Positions 45,461 through 54,612 of a DNA stretch of 54,885 bases are shown here, piece after piece. Below the pieces are notes generated by a model. It had not been told where the DNA came from. It did no database searches and was given only the letters and a program-made list of their open reading frames with translations. The stretch is from Streptomyces sp. DI166 (lineage in GTDB: Bacteria; Actinomycetota; Actinomycetes; Streptomycetales; Streptomycetaceae). Positions within the stretch are counted from its first letter, which is position 1. Every line of letters begins with the position of its first letter. The DNA lies in the NCBI RefSeq assembly GCF_900091315.1, contig NZ_FLSP01000058.1:1-54885 (forward strand), read 5' to 3'. The translations under genes were made by a program, and so were the position numbers.

Positions 45461-46420
45461 TTACTTCGGTACCGAGACGACCGTGTACGTCGTCTCCGGT
45501 GTCGGAGTCGTGGTGAACCGGGCGTTCGGCAGGTAGAGCCGCCCCCGGAAGGCGGCCACCGTTGTCGGCACGTCGAACGCGGGGTCGGTGATCCGGCGCC
45601 GGAAGACCCCGCTGCGGCCGTCGGCGGCCAGGGTGAAGACCTCGACGGCGTTCTGCCGGTTCTGCACGACGTACAGCGTGCGGCCGATCAGCAGCAGGCC
45701 GTCGCCGTTGGTGAGGGGGTCGGCGCCGCCGAGGTCGACGAGTTCGGTGACGCCGGTGCGCGGGTTCACCCGGTGCAGGGCGCCGACCCCGGACTGGACG
45801 ACCAGCAGCGCGGAGCCGTCGGGGGTGCGGGTGATGCCGTTGGCGTTGACGACCTCGCCGGGGACCTGGCTCCAGGCGCCGCCCAGGGTGATCCGTACGA
45901 CGTCCTCCGCGTCCGGGAGCCGACCGTGCCGGCCGAGCGGGAGTGCGTACAGGACGGGCTGGAAGGAGTCGGTGAACCAGGCCGCGCGCGGGGTCAGGAA
46001 CACGTCGTTGGCGAATGTGGGGGTGGTGGCGGCGAGGCGGTAGGAGGCGAGGGTCTCGCCGCTGCGGGCGTCCACCACCCGGGCGCCCTCGGCCCGTCCG
46101 GCGACGAACAGCCGCCCCCGCTCGTCGAGTTTGAGCCCGACCGAGGGGGTGCCGGGGCCGGACGAGACGATCTTCCCGGTGCCGGTGCGCAGGTCGGCGC
46201 GGTAGATCGAGCCGTCGCCAAGGGAGCCGAGGTAGGCGTAGGGGCCGCCGCCGATGGTGATGCCCTCCGGGCGGAAGCCGTCCGGCAGGGGGATGACGGT
46301 GGGTCCGGCGGCCGCGTGGGCGGGTGCGCCGACCAGTGCGGCACCGGTGGCCGCGGCGCCGACGGCGAGCAGTCCGCGGCGGCTGAGGGGATGTGCGAAG
46401 GAGCCGTGTGTGGGAGCCAC
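45461..46420 (-). CDS. Tat-exported SMP-30/gluconolactonase-like beta-propeller protein
   Basis: 319 residues from GTG at 46420 (GGAAGGG upstream). The twin-arginine signal SRRGLLAVGAAATGAALVG (13-31) ends in APAHA. The mature part has repeated blade-like stretches (for example GLKLDERGRLFVAGRAEGARVVD, NANGITRTPDGSALLVV) typical of SMP-30/NHL-like propellers. The catalytic metal ligands of true lactonases cannot be placed with certainty, so enzymatic activity is open. Convergent with parJ, upstream neighbour of nothing obviously related. Confidence 0.85.
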   Translation of the reverse strand: MAPTHGSFAHPLSRRGLLAVGAAATGAALVGAPAHAAAGPTVIPLPDGFRPEGITIGGGPYAYLGSLGDGSIYRADLRTGTGKIVSSGPGTPSVGLKLDERGRLFVAGRAEGARVVDARSGETLASYRLAATTPTFANDVFLTPRAAWFTDSFQPVLYALPLGRHGRLPDAEDVVRITLGGAWSQVPGEVVNANGITRTPDGSALLVVQSGVGALHRVNPRTGVTELVDLGGADPLTNGDGLLLIGRTLYVVQNRQNAVEVFTLAADGRSGVFRRRITDPAFDVPTTVAAFRGRLYLPNARFTTTPTPETTYTVVSVPK

Positions 46421-46561
46421 GGGGTGCCCTTCCACGAGAGGACCGGCAGTTGAACCGGTCCAGCGGTCAACTGACCGTTCCACCCCATCACATGCGCCGC
46501 GCCCACCACAGCGGGCGCCCGTCTTCGACAGCGTCCTGACAGGTTCGCCGCGCGGCACACG

Positions 46562-46590
46562 GGTGGTTCCCCGGCAGCCGGGGAACCACC
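46562..46590 (-). terminator. Terminator of the mshC operon
   Basis: Perfect 13-bp stem GGTGGTTCCCCGG / CCGGGGAACCACC with a 3-nt loop, 9 nt after the mshC stop. Confidence 0.85.
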
Positions 46591-46599
46591 GTGCGTGTC

Positions 46600-47829
46600 C
46601 TACAGCGCGACGCCGAGCAGCGCGTCCACCGCGCGGGAGACCACGCCGGGCGCGCTCTCGTCGGTGCCGCCGTTCTCCTGCTGGAGCGCGGCCCAGCGGT
46701 CGACCGCGGCGAGCGCGGACGGGGCGTCGAGGTCGTCGGCGAGGGCCTCGCGGATCTCCTCGACCAGCGCCTCCGCCGAGGGGCCGTCGGGGCGGGAGAC
46801 GGCCGCGCGCCAGCGGCCGAGGCGGGCCTCGGCGTCCTGGAGCACCTGGTCGGTCCACTCCCAGTCGGACCGGTAGTGGTGGGCGAGGAGCGCGAGGCGT
46901 ATGGCGGCCGGGTCGACGCCCTCGCGGCGCAGCGCGGAGACGAAGACCAGGTTGCCCTTGGACTTGGACATCTTCTCGCCGTGCAGGGCGACCATGCCCG
47001 CGTGGACGTAGGCCTTGGCCATGGGGAACTCGCCGGTGAGCACCTGGGCGTGCGAGGCGCCCATCTCGTGGTGCGGGAAGGCGAGGTCGGAGCCGCCGCC
47101 CTGGACGTCGAAGCCCATGCCGAGGTGGTCCAGGGCGATGGCCACGCACTCGATGTGCCAGCCGGGGCGGCCCCGGCCGAGCGAGGCGCCGTCCCAGCTG
47201 GGCTCGCCGGGGCGGGCGGCCATCCACAGCATCGGGTCGAGCGGGTTCTTCTTGCCCGGGCGGTCCGGGTCGCCGCCGCGCTCGGCGGACAGCAGCCGCA
47301 TGGCGGCGGCGTCGAGGTTGGAGACCTTGCCGAAGTGCGGGTCGGACTCGACGGAGAAGTAGATGTCGCCTTCGAGTTCGTAGGCGGCTCCGGCGTCCCG
47401 CAGCCGCTCCACGAGCGGCACGATGCCGGGTATGGCCTCCACGGCGCCGATGTAGTGCCGCGGGGGCAGCATGCGCAGGGCGGTCATGTCCTCGCGGAAG
47501 AGGGCGGTCTCCTTCTCGGCGAGGGCCACCCAGTCGACGCTGTCGCGTTCGGCCCGCTCCAGCAGCGGGTCGTCGACATCGGTGACGTTCTGGACGTAGT
47601 GGACCTGCCGCTTGGTGTCGAGCCACACGCGCTGGACGAGGTCGAACGCGTTGTAGGTCGCCGCGTGACCCATGTGGGTCGCGTCGTACGGGGTGATGCC
47701 GCAGACGTAGATACGGGCGACGGGACCGGGCTCAAGGGTGACGAGCCCACCGGTCGCGGTGTCGTGGATCCGGAGGTCGCGGCCCGTGCCGGGCAGGGCG
47801 GGGACCTCAGAAGCGGGCCAGGCATACAT
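46600..47829 (-). CDS. mshC: Cysteine--GlcN-Ins ligase MshC (mycothiol biosynthesis)
   Basis: 409 residues, the known length. A class-I cysteinyl-tRNA-synthetase-like enzyme that joins cysteine to GlcN-inositol. Zinc-binding Cys 43 (IYVCGITPYDATHMGH) is next to the HIGH-like HMGH (52-55); KMSKSKGNLV is the KMSKS loop; WHIECVAIA carries another zinc ligand. It lacks the anticodon-binding domain of CysS. ATG at 47829 chosen by family length; an in-frame ATG 30 nt earlier is unlikely. Last gene of a four-gene actinobacterial run. Confidence 0.96.
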   Translation of the reverse strand: MYAWPASEVPALPGTGRDLRIHDTATGGLVTLEPGPVARIYVCGITPYDATHMGHAATYNAFDLVQRVWLDTKRQVHYVQNVTDVDDPLLERAERDSVDWVALAEKETALFREDMTALRMLPPRHYIGAVEAIPGIVPLVERLRDAGAAYELEGDIYFSVESDPHFGKVSNLDAAAMRLLSAERGGDPDRPGKKNPLDPMLWMAARPGEPSWDGASLGRGRPGWHIECVAIALDHLGMGFDVQGGGSDLAFPHHEMGASHAQVLTGEFPMAKAYVHAGMVALHGEKMSKSKGNLVFVSALRREGVDPAAIRLALLAHHYRSDWEWTDQVLQDAEARLGRWRAAVSRPDGPSAEALVEEIREALADDLDAPSALAAVDRWAALQQENGGTDESAPGVVSRAVDALLGVAL

Positions 47830-47932
47830 GTCATGAGCGTAACCGGACCGGCGTTCCATATACGAACCGGATCACGCCGGATGGCCGGGAAGGCCCTCTT
47901 GCGCTCCGCCGGGGCGTGTGCCCGGCGGCGCA

Positions 47933-48751
47933 CTACACCGGCGGCCAGGGGATCGCGGGCCACTCCCCCGTCGGCTCGGGGTGGACACCGGAGGCGAGGA
48001 GGGCGTCGACCCGCGCGCGGGTGGCGTCCAGCTCCGCCGCGGTGATCAGCGGGGTGAGGGTGGCCGTGAGCGTCCCGGCGGGCTCCAGGGCCGCCCTCAG
48101 GCCCTTGAGGACGTCGATGGCCTCCCCCGTCAGGGGTTCGCCCGCCCAGCCCCACAGCAGCGTGCGCAGCTTGTTCTCGACGTTGAAGGTGACCCCGTGG
48201 TCGATGCCGTAGAGGCGGCCCCCGGCGGCGGGCAGCAGGTGACCGCCCTTGCGGTCGGCGTTGTTGATCACGGCGTCCAGTACCGCGAGCCGCCGCAGCC
48301 GCTCGTCGTCGGCGTGCACCAGCAGGGCCGTGCGTCCCTCGCCGACGTCGGCGAGACCGACGGCCTTCCAGCCGGGCTCGGGCTCCTCCCGGTCGACCAG
48401 GGCGAGCAGTTCGGCGCCGGGTTCGAGGTCGATCCACAGCTGGCACATGCCCTCGCCGTAGGGGCCGTCACGCAGCACGGTGGGCGGCACCAGGTCCCAG
48501 CCGGTCGCCTCGGAGACCGCGTACGCGGCGACCTCCCGCTGGGCGAGGGTGCCGTCGGGGAAGTCCCACAGCGGGCGCTCACCGGCGACCGGCTTGTACA
48601 CGCAGGACGCCTCCCGGCCCGCGAGGGACACCGAGCACAGCAGGGCGGCGTTGGACGCCTCGCGGATCCGGCCGCGCACGGTCAGCTCGCCCTCGGTGAG
48701 CAGGTCCGGCGTGGTCACGCTCCGCGGCGGTATCCGTTCTGGCGCGGACAT
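47933..48751 (-). CDS. SCO1664-family protein (PI3/4-kinase-like fold)
   Basis: 272 residues, matching the actinobacterial SCO1664 family, which has distant similarity to phosphatidylinositol 3-/4-kinases. CVYKPVAGERPLWDFPDGTLAQREVAAY holds the Lys and a metal/ATP-binding region; later AVINNADRKGGHLL and YGIDHGVTFN resemble the catalytic NxDR...H and DHG motifs. The substrate is unknown. ATG with GGAGG upstream; the first 37 bp overlap the end of the DUF3090 gene. Conserved upstream of mshC (as in the Rv2130c-Rv2135c area). Confidence 0.9.
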   Translation of the reverse strand: MSAPERIPPRSVTTPDLLTEGELTVRGRIREASNAALLCSVSLAGREASCVYKPVAGERPLWDFPDGTLAQREVAAYAVSEATGWDLVPPTVLRDGPYGEGMCQLWIDLEPGAELLALVDREEPEPGWKAVGLADVGEGRTALLVHADDERLRRLAVLDAVINNADRKGGHLLPAAGGRLYGIDHGVTFNVENKLRTLLWGWAGEPLTGEAIDVLKGLRAALEPAGTLTATLTPLITAAELDATRARVDALLASGVHPEPTGEWPAIPWPPV

Positions 48752-49305
48752 ACGTGTCCCTCCGGGTCCAGGGGCAGACTGCACAGCGGGCACGGCGGCC
48801 GCCCGGCGTTGACGACGTCCAGGGCGCGCTTGGCGAAGGCCCGGGCCTGCGCGCCGGTGAGCCGGACCCGCAGCATCGGCGGGCCGTTCTCCTCGTCCTG
48901 CAGGAGCCGCTCCTCGGCCTCGGCGAGGTCCTCCTCGGACTCGGCCTCCAGCTCGACCAGCGCCTGCGCCTCGACGATCATGCGCTGTTCCTCGCCGTCC
49001 CAGGCCAGCGCCATGGTGCCGACCCGGAACTCCTCCTCGATCGGGGTGTCGAGGGGGGCGGTGTCGGCGACTTCGGTGGGTGCCACGGCGGGCACGGCCG
49101 CGCTGCCGCCGCTGCGCCGCACCACCTCGTCGAGCAGTTCGTCCATGCGCTCGGCGAGCGCGGCGACCTGGGTCTTCTCCAGGGCCACGCTGGTCACCCG
49201 GGAGCCGGCGGTGGCCTGGAGGAAGAACGTACGGCGTCCGGGAAGTCCGACCGTGCCGGCCACGAAGCGGTCCGGCGGGTCGTAGAGGAACACCTGACGG
49301 GACAC
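48715..49305 (-). CDS. DUF3090 family protein
   Basis: 196 residues. N-terminal SRQVFLYDPPDRFVAGTVGLPG is the family hallmark. The C-terminus has CPLCSLPLDPEGHVCPR, a likely zinc-binding Cys triad. Coiled, Glu-rich middle (VELEAESEEDLAEAEERLL). Function unknown; the family is constantly linked to the SCO1664-like gene, the histidine phosphatase and mshC. GTG with GGAGACAGGA upstream. Confidence 0.92.
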   Translation of the reverse strand: MSRQVFLYDPPDRFVAGTVGLPGRRTFFLQATAGSRVTSVALEKTQVAALAERMDELLDEVVRRSGGSAAVPAVAPTEVADTAPLDTPIEEEFRVGTMALAWDGEEQRMIVEAQALVELEAESEEDLAEAEERLLQDEENGPPMLRVRLTGAQARAFAKRALDVVNAGRPPCPLCSLPLDPEGHVCPRQNGYRRGA

Positions 49306-49386
49306 GTCCTGTCTCCATGGGAATCGTGAACGGACTCGTGGTCGGGGCCGCTTACCGCGACCGCTTCACCCTACTGCGCCCGGCGA

Positions 49387-50073
49387 TCACGGTGCGCCCG
49401 CGCCACCCCCGACCGCGGCGTCACCGGCCGGCGGCTCCTCGCGCGGCACCAGGGAGGCGAAGTCGCCGGTGTCGCCGAGGCGCAGAAGGAAGGGCCGCAG
49501 ACGGGTGTAACGGATCGCGGTGATGGAACACGGTTCCACAGCGATCCGCTGGAAGAGGTCGAGATGAAGCCCGAGTGCCTCCGCCACCAGGGACTTGATG
49601 ATGTCCCCGTGCGAGCACATCAGATAGACGGCGTCGGCGCCGTGGTCGCGCTCCACGCGCGCGTTCCACTCGCGTACGGCCTCGGCGGCGCGGGTCTGCA
49701 TGGCCCGCATCGACTCGCCGCCGGGGAAGGCGGCCGCCGAGGGGTGCGCCTGGACGATCTCCATCAGGGGTTCGTCCTTGAGCTCGGCGAGCTTGCGGCC
49801 GGACCAGTCGCCGTAGTCGCACTCCCCGATCCGCTCGTCGGTGTGCGCACGCAGCCCGGGACGCGCGTCGAGAAGGGGGCGTACGGTCTCCTCGCAGCGC
49901 TGGAGGGGGCTGGTGACGACCTCGGAGATCGGCAGCCCGGCGAGGCGGCCGGGGAGGGCGGCGGCCTGCGCGGCGCCGCGTTCGTCGAGGGCGATGCCGG
50001 GCATCCGGCCGGCGAGCAGTCCCTCGGTGTTGGCGGTGGAACGTCCGTGCCGGACCAGGATCAACGTGGGCAT
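49387..50073 (-). CDS. Histidine phosphatase family protein (MSMEG_4193-like)
   Basis: 228 residues of the phosphoglycerate-mutase-like superfamily. Catalytic LVRHGRSTAN near residues 5-14 with His 9, RC and ER pocket residues in TSPLQRCEETV, and the second catalytic His in CSHGDIIKSL. In actinobacteria this branch is always the first gene of the mshC run. Substrate unknown; phosphatase activity is likely. The C-terminus is Gly/Ala/Pro-rich. Confidence 0.93.
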   Translation of the reverse strand: MPTLILVRHGRSTANTEGLLAGRMPGIALDERGAAQAAALPGRLAGLPISEVVTSPLQRCEETVRPLLDARPGLRAHTDERIGECDYGDWSGRKLAELKDEPLMEIVQAHPSAAAFPGGESMRAMQTRAAEAVREWNARVERDHGADAVYLMCSHGDIIKSLVAEALGLHLDLFQRIAVEPCSITAIRYTRLRPFLLRLGDTGDFASLVPREEPPAGDAAVGGGAGAP

Positions 50074-50135
50074 GCGGCCCAGGGTAGGCGCACCACGGGG
50101 TGCGGCGGCCGGGCGCAGACGGGAGAATACGCTCC

Positions 50136-51125
50136 GTGATCGTCGATTGCGCGGTCTACGAGAAAGGGCGACGGACCCAGGCCCCCGGGGACCTGTCCGA
50201 GGCGCTCGGCGCGGCGCGCGCGGTGGGCGGGTTCGTCTGGATCGGTCTGCACTCGCCGACGGAGGACGAGTTCGACCTGGTGACGCAGGAGTTCGGGCTG
50301 CATCCGCTGGCCGTGGAGGACGCCCTGAAGGCCCATCAGCGCCCCAAGCTGGAGGTCTACGACGACTCGCTGTTCGTGGTGCTGAAGCCGGTGGTGTACG
50401 AGCCGAGGAGCGACGCCGTCTCCACCGGCGAGATCATGATCTTCCTCGGTGACTCCTTCGTGGTGACGGTCCGTCATGGCGAGGGCTCCCCGTTGAAGGC
50501 GGTCCGGCATCGTCTGGAGCAGGAGCCGAAGCTGCTGGTCAAGGGGCCGACGGCGGTGCTGTACGCGATCGCGGACGCGGTCGTGGACCACTACATGGAG
50601 GTGTCGTCGGAGCTGCTGACGGATCTGGAGGGGCTGGAGGCGGACGTGTTCTCGCCGAGCGGCGGGTCCCGGGACGCCGCGTCCCGCGTCTACACCTTCA
50701 AGCGGCAGATCCTGGAGTTCCGGCGGGCCACCGGGCCGCTGGCGCTGCCGGTCGCGCGGCTGGCGGGGACGGGCGGCGGCGTGGCGGTGCCGTTCGTCAA
50801 CGACAAGGCGCGGCCGTTCTTCCGGGACGTGAGCGACCACCTCACGCGGGTGAACGAGGCGGTGGACGGTCTGGACCGGCTGGTGTCGGACGTGCTGTCG
50901 GCGCATCTGGCGCAGATGAGCGTGCGGCAGAACGACGACATGCGGAAGATCTCCGCGTGGGCGGCCATGGCCGCGGTCCCCACGATGGTCGCGGGGGTCT
51001 ACGGCATGAACTTCGAGCACATGCCCGAGCTGACCTGGCGGTGGTCGTACCCGCTGCTGATCGCGGCCATGGTCGCCCTGGAGGTTCTGCTGTACCGGCT
51101 GTTCAAGCGGCGGGGCTGGATGTGA
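50136..51125 (+). CDS. corA: CorA-family magnesium/cobalt transporter
   Basis: 329 residues from GTG at 50136 (GGGAG upstream). Large cytoplasmic N-terminal domain, a long stalk helix, and two C-terminal membrane helices with the signature YGMNFEHMPEL (GMN) between them. It forms a pentameric channel for Mg2+ or other divalent ions. The gene is divergent from the histidine phosphatase (62 bp) and convergent with the ferritin-like gene (19 bp). No Mg riboswitch is seen in the short leader. Confidence 0.94.
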   Translation: MIVDCAVYEKGRRTQAPGDLSEALGAARAVGGFVWIGLHSPTEDEFDLVTQEFGLHPLAVEDALKAHQRPKLEVYDDSLFVVLKPVVYEPRSDAVSTGEIMIFLGDSFVVTVRHGEGSPLKAVRHRLEQEPKLLVKGPTAVLYAIADAVVDHYMEVSSELLTDLEGLEADVFSPSGGSRDAASRVYTFKRQILEFRRATGPLALPVARLAGTGGGVAVPFVNDKARPFFRDVSDHLTRVNEAVDGLDRLVSDVLSAHLAQMSVRQNDDMRKISAWAAMAAVPTMVAGVYGMNFEHMPELTWRWSYPLLIAAMVALEVLLYRLFKRRGWM

Positions 51126-51144
51126 GGCTGTCCCGCCCGGCGCG

Positions 51145-51933
51145 TTAGGCGAACTCGGGGGCGGAGGTGGCGGGGCCGCCGAGGGCGTCGCGGCGCTCGG
51201 GCATCTCCAGGGACACCATGCGCCGCCAGCCCGCGGCCCGTTCCCAGGCGTACACGGCGTGGATGCCGGCGGCGAGCACCGCGGACTTGGCGCGCGGCCA
51301 GCCTAGGATGCGGCCCATGTGGGCCATGACGGAGAGGCTGACGTCGCGGTAGATGCGGATCTCCGCGAGGGCGCACTCCCGCAGGGTCCGCTGGATCGCG
51401 CGGCCGTGTCCGGCGCGGGCGAAGCGCAGCAGTTCCTCGTGGCAGTAGGCGAGGTGGTTGTCCTCGTCGTTGGAGATCATCTTCACCGCGCGGCCGATGT
51501 CGGGGTGGTCGGAGAAGTGCTTGCGCAGCAGTTCCATCTGCTCCGAGGCGCGTTGTTCGGTGACCCTGCTGTGGGCGAGGTAGGTGACGATGTCCTGGAC
51601 GGTGAGGGGTTCCTCGCCCTTGAGCTTCTCGTGGGCGAGACCGATGCCGTGCTTCTCCAGGAGCATCGTGTAGTCGGTCTCGGGCGGGACGGGGACGGGC
51701 TCCAGTCCCCGCTTCTTCATCAGGGCGTTGAAGATCCGGCCGTGCTTGTCCTCGTCGGCGCCGTGCCGGGTGATCTTGGGGGCCATGCCGCGTTCGTCCG
51801 CCGGGACAAGCGCGGCGATGCGGGCGTTCTCCCAGCCTCCCTGGGACTCCCCGCTCGCGGCGATGGAGCAGAACAGGGCGAAGGACTCGTCGTGGTCGAG
51901 GATCTCCTGGAACAGACTCTTGGCCGAAAGCAT
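51145..51933 (-). CDS. Ferritin-like (rubrerythrin-type four-helix) protein
   Basis: 262 residues from ATG at 51933 (GAGAGG upstream). Metal-binding patterns: ADEDKHGRIF and, about 80 residues later, NDEDNHLAYCHEEL, each with carboxylates and His on one helix face, as in ferritin-like di-iron proteins. An early IAASGESQGGWENARIAAL supplies further Glu ligands. A C-terminal Trp/Arg-rich helix follows. Precise role unknown; iron or oxygen chemistry is likely. A 17-bp dyad (52009-52025) lies 75 bp upstream. Confidence 0.88.
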   Translation of the reverse strand: MLSAKSLFQEILDHDESFALFCSIAASGESQGGWENARIAALVPADERGMAPKITRHGADEDKHGRIFNALMKKRGLEPVPVPPETDYTMLLEKHGIGLAHEKLKGEEPLTVQDIVTYLAHSRVTEQRASEQMELLRKHFSDHPDIGRAVKMISNDEDNHLAYCHEELLRFARAGHGRAIQRTLRECALAEIRIYRDVSLSVMAHMGRILGWPRAKSAVLAAGIHAVYAWERAAGWRRMVSLEMPERRDALGGPATSAPEFA

Positions 51934-52008
51934 CGTGAGCACCTCTCTGTGTGCCTCCGCGGGACTCCGCAAAGAACGAGTCAAATGCGGTGCGAGGGGT
52001 GCTGCAAC

Positions 52009-52025
52009 AGTTGTGTCGGACAACT
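52009..52025. promoter_or_regulatory. Dyad upstream of the ferritin-like gene
   Basis: AGTTGT and ACAACT are exact inverted repeats around 5 nt; an overlapping CAAC/GTTG pair shares the left arm. Possible operator. Confidence 0.45.
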
Positions 52026-52170
52026 CCGCCAAAAGGAGGACGGGCGCCGTCACCACAGGGGCGTAACCGTGCGGGCGCGCACGCGTTGTTCTGCGTGACG
52101 GCCGTGGCGGGGAAGACCCCCGAGCCCCCACCACGGCCGCGGAAACCTCCGGTACGGAACCGGCACACTT

Positions 52171-52202
52171 CAGAGCCCCCGCGCCCCCGCGCGGGGGCTC
52201 TG
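52171..52202. terminator. Strong hairpin terminator
   Basis: Perfect 14-bp stem CAGAGCCCCCGCGC / GCGCGGGGGCTCTG with a CCCC loop, 200 nt beyond the LLM gene stop; the assignment to that gene is uncertain. Confidence 0.7.
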
Positions 52203-52400
52203 TCGATGGGCGGTGAGTCGACCGGTTCCAGGGCCGTGGTGCCGACCGGCTGCCGTGCGCGGGGAGGTCTGCGCGAGGTCGCCCCGTTCCTGGCGCGGAT
52301 ACGCCGTGTCCCCGCCTCGCGCGGGCGGAGCCGGGCGCGGCGAGTCCGTCGTCCCGGCGCCGGCGTGGCCCCGCGCCGGGACGCCCCGTGGGGCCGGGGG

Positions 52401-53456
52401 TTATGCCAGGCCCGCGCGTTCCAGGGCTTCCGTGCCCGCGCGGAGGGAGGCCAGGCGCTCGTCCAGGGTGAAGCCCGCGGGGGCCAGGGTGAGGGTGGTG
52501 ACGCCCGCTTCCGCGTAGGCGCGCATGCGGTCGGCGATGCGGTCGACCGAGCCGAGCAGGGTGGTGGAGTCGATCAGGTCGTGCGGGACGGCGGCCGCGG
52601 CGCCCTGCTTGTCGCCGGAGAGGTACTTGTCCTGGATCTCGGCGGCTTCCTTCTCGTACCCCATGCGCTGGGCGAGCTGGTTGTAGAAGTTCTGCTTGCG
52701 GCTGCCCATGCCGCCGACGTACAGGGCGGTGTAGGGGCGGAAGGTGTCGGCGAGGGAGGCGACGTCCTTGTCGTCGCCGACGGCGAGCGGGACGGTCGGG
52801 CAGATGTCGAACCCTTCGAGGGTCTTGCCCGCCTTCTCGCGGCCCGCGCGGATGTACTTGACCGCCGTGTCCTCCAGGTGCTCGGCGGCGGGGAAGATCA
52901 GCAGGGCGCCGTCGGCGATCTCGCCGGTCTGTTCGAGGTTCTTCGGCCCGATCGCGGCGATGTACAGCGGGATGTGCTCGCGGGTGGGGTGGACGGTGAG
53001 CTTGATGGGCTTGCCGGGGCCGCCGGGCAGCGGCAGCGTCCAGTGCTCGCCGTCGTGGGTGAGCCGCTCCCGGCTCATCGCCTTGCGGACGATCTCGACG
53101 TACTCACGGGTGCGGGCCAGCGGCTTGTCGAACTTGACGCCGTACCAGCCCTCGGAGACCTGCGGCCCGGAGACGCCGAGGCCGAGGCGGAACCGGCCGC
53201 CGGAGAGGGAGTCCAGCGTGGCGGCGGTCATCGCGGTCATCGCCGGCTGACGGGCCGGGATCTGGAAGATGGCCGAGCCGACGTCGATGCGCTCGGTCTG
53301 GGCGGCGACCCAGCTGAGCACGGTGGCGGCGTCCGAGCCGTAGGCCTCGGCGGCCCAGCAGACGGCGTAGCCGAGGCGGTCGGCCTCCTGGGCGACGGCG
53401 AGATTGTCGCCGTCCATTCCGGCACCCCAGTAGCCGAGGTTGATCCCGAGCTGCAT
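52401..53456 (-). CDS. LLM-class F420-dependent oxidoreductase
   Basis: 351 residues of the luciferase-like monooxygenase superfamily, branch using coenzyme F420 (TIGR03559-like, as in mycobacteria). N-terminal GINLGYWGAGMDGDNLAVAQEADRLGY; GGRFRLGLGVSGPQV is the conserved barrel segment. The substrate is unknown. ATG with GGGGAA upstream. A perfect 14-bp palindrome 12 nt before the start suggests repression by a TetR-type regulator not encoded here. Confidence 0.93.
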   Translation of the reverse strand: MQLGINLGYWGAGMDGDNLAVAQEADRLGYAVCWAAEAYGSDAATVLSWVAAQTERIDVGSAIFQIPARQPAMTAMTAATLDSLSGGRFRLGLGVSGPQVSEGWYGVKFDKPLARTREYVEIVRKAMSRERLTHDGEHWTLPLPGGPGKPIKLTVHPTREHIPLYIAAIGPKNLEQTGEIADGALLIFPAAEHLEDTAVKYIRAGREKAGKTLEGFDICPTVPLAVGDDKDVASLADTFRPYTALYVGGMGSRKQNFYNQLAQRMGYEKEAAEIQDKYLSGDKQGAAAAVPHDLIDSTTLLGSVDRIADRMRAYAEAGVTTLTLAPAGFTLDERLASLRAGTEALERAGLA

Positions 53457-53468
53457 GGCCGATTCCCC

Positions 53469-53482
53469 TTACTGATCAGTAA
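53469..53482. promoter_or_regulatory. TetR-like operator upstream of the LLM gene
   Basis: TTACTGATCAGTAA is perfectly self-complementary and typical in form of TetR-family operators; it lies between promoter and Shine-Dalgarno. Confidence 0.6.
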
Positions 53483-53625
53483 CGTCCTTGTTGCCGAGAC
53501 CTTAGCGCGGTGACCGCCCCGGCGGGGAGGGCGCCGGGGCACGGCGCCGGTTCTTTTCGTTGACCGGGAAACCGGTTGTCCACAGGCACCCACGTGGAAG
53601 GTTCTGGCCAGTAATCTCGGCGTTC

Positions 53626-54612
53626 ATGGAGCAGAGGCATCTCGGCCGCACCGGCCTGCGCGTGTCCCGGATCGGACTCGGCACCCTCACCTGGGGCAGG
53701 GACACCGACGAGCACGACGCCGCGGACCTCTTGAAGACCTTCTGGGAGGCCGGCGGGACGCTCGTCGACACGGCGGACGTGTACGGCAACGGGGAGGCCG
53801 AGTACCTGCTCGGGCAGCTCATGGAGGGCCTGGTGCCGCGCCGGGACCTGGTCATCTCCACCAAGGCGGGCAGCGTGCCCGACCCCGAGCGCCGGGTCGA
53901 CGGCTCCCGGGGGCATCTGCTCGCCGCGCTCGACGCCTCCCTGTCCCGGCTCGGCACGGACTACGTCGACGTCTGGCACATCCACGCCTACGACCCGGAC
54001 ACCCCGCTGGAGGAGACCCTCCAGGCCCTCGACATCGCGGTCAGCAGCGGCCGCGCCCGGTACGCGGGCGTGTCCAACTTCTGCGGCTGGCAGCTCGCCA
54101 AGGCCGCCACCTGGCAGCTCGCGGCGCCGGGCATACGGACCCGGCTGGCCAGTACGCAGCTGGAGTACTCCCTGCTCCAGCGGGGCGTGGAGCGCGAGGT
54201 GCTGCCCGCCGCGCTGGATCTGGGCATCGGGATGCTGCCCTCCTCGCCGCTCGGGCGGGGCGTGCTCACCGGCAAGTACCGCGGCGCCACCCCGCCGCCG
54301 GACTCCCGGGGCGCCTCCGAGCACCTGGCGCCCTTTGTCGCGCCGTACCTCGACGACACCGCGAGCCGGATCGTGGACGCCGTGCAGACCGCGGCGGACG
54401 GGCTGGCGGTGACCCCGCTCCAGGTGGCCCTCGCCTGGGTCCGGGACCGGCCGGGAGTGGCCGCGCCCATCATCGGCGCGCGCAACGCGCAGCAGCTCAC
54501 GGCGGCTTTGTCAGTGGAGGCCCTTAGTCTTCCTGACGAGATCTGCCGGGCGCTGGACGATGTGTCGGCGCCCGTGCACCGCTATCCCGATCACGACTGG
54601 AGCACGCTGTGA
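53626..54612 (+). CDS. Aldo/keto reductase
   Basis: 328 residues, NADPH-dependent (beta/alpha)8 barrel. Catalytic set: D in LVDTADVYGNGEAE (with Tyr as proton donor), K in VISTKAG and H in VDVWHIHAYD. NADPH-binding end: IIGARNAQQL. The cellular substrate is unknown. ATG at 53626 has no Shine-Dalgarno; TAATCT at 53612-53617 lies 8 nt upstream, so the mRNA may be leaderless. Its stop overlaps the GTG of the next gene (GTGA). Confidence 0.92.
   Translation: MEQRHLGRTGLRVSRIGLGTLTWGRDTDEHDAADLLKTFWEAGGTLVDTADVYGNGEAEYLLGQLMEGLVPRRDLVISTKAGSVPDPERRVDGSRGHLLAALDASLSRLGTDYVDVWHIHAYDPDTPLEETLQALDIAVSSGRARYAGVSNFCGWQLAKAATWQLAAPGIRTRLASTQLEYSLLQRGVEREVLPAALDLGIGMLPSSPLGRGVLTGKYRGATPPPDSRGASEHLAPFVAPYLDDTASRIVDAVQTAADGLAVTPLQVALAWVRDRPGVAAPIIGARNAQQLTAALSVEALSLPDEICRALDDVSAPVHRYPDHDWSTL

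Larger units (their letters stand above)
51934..52400. other. Intergenic region between ferritin-like and LLM genes
   Basis: 467 bp with no credible gene. It contains the ferritin-like gene promoter (TTGACT at 51979-51984, minus strand, as a possible -35), the dyad AGTTGT-GTCGG-ACAACT (52009-52025), and a strong hairpin at 52171-52202. Confidence 0.6.
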
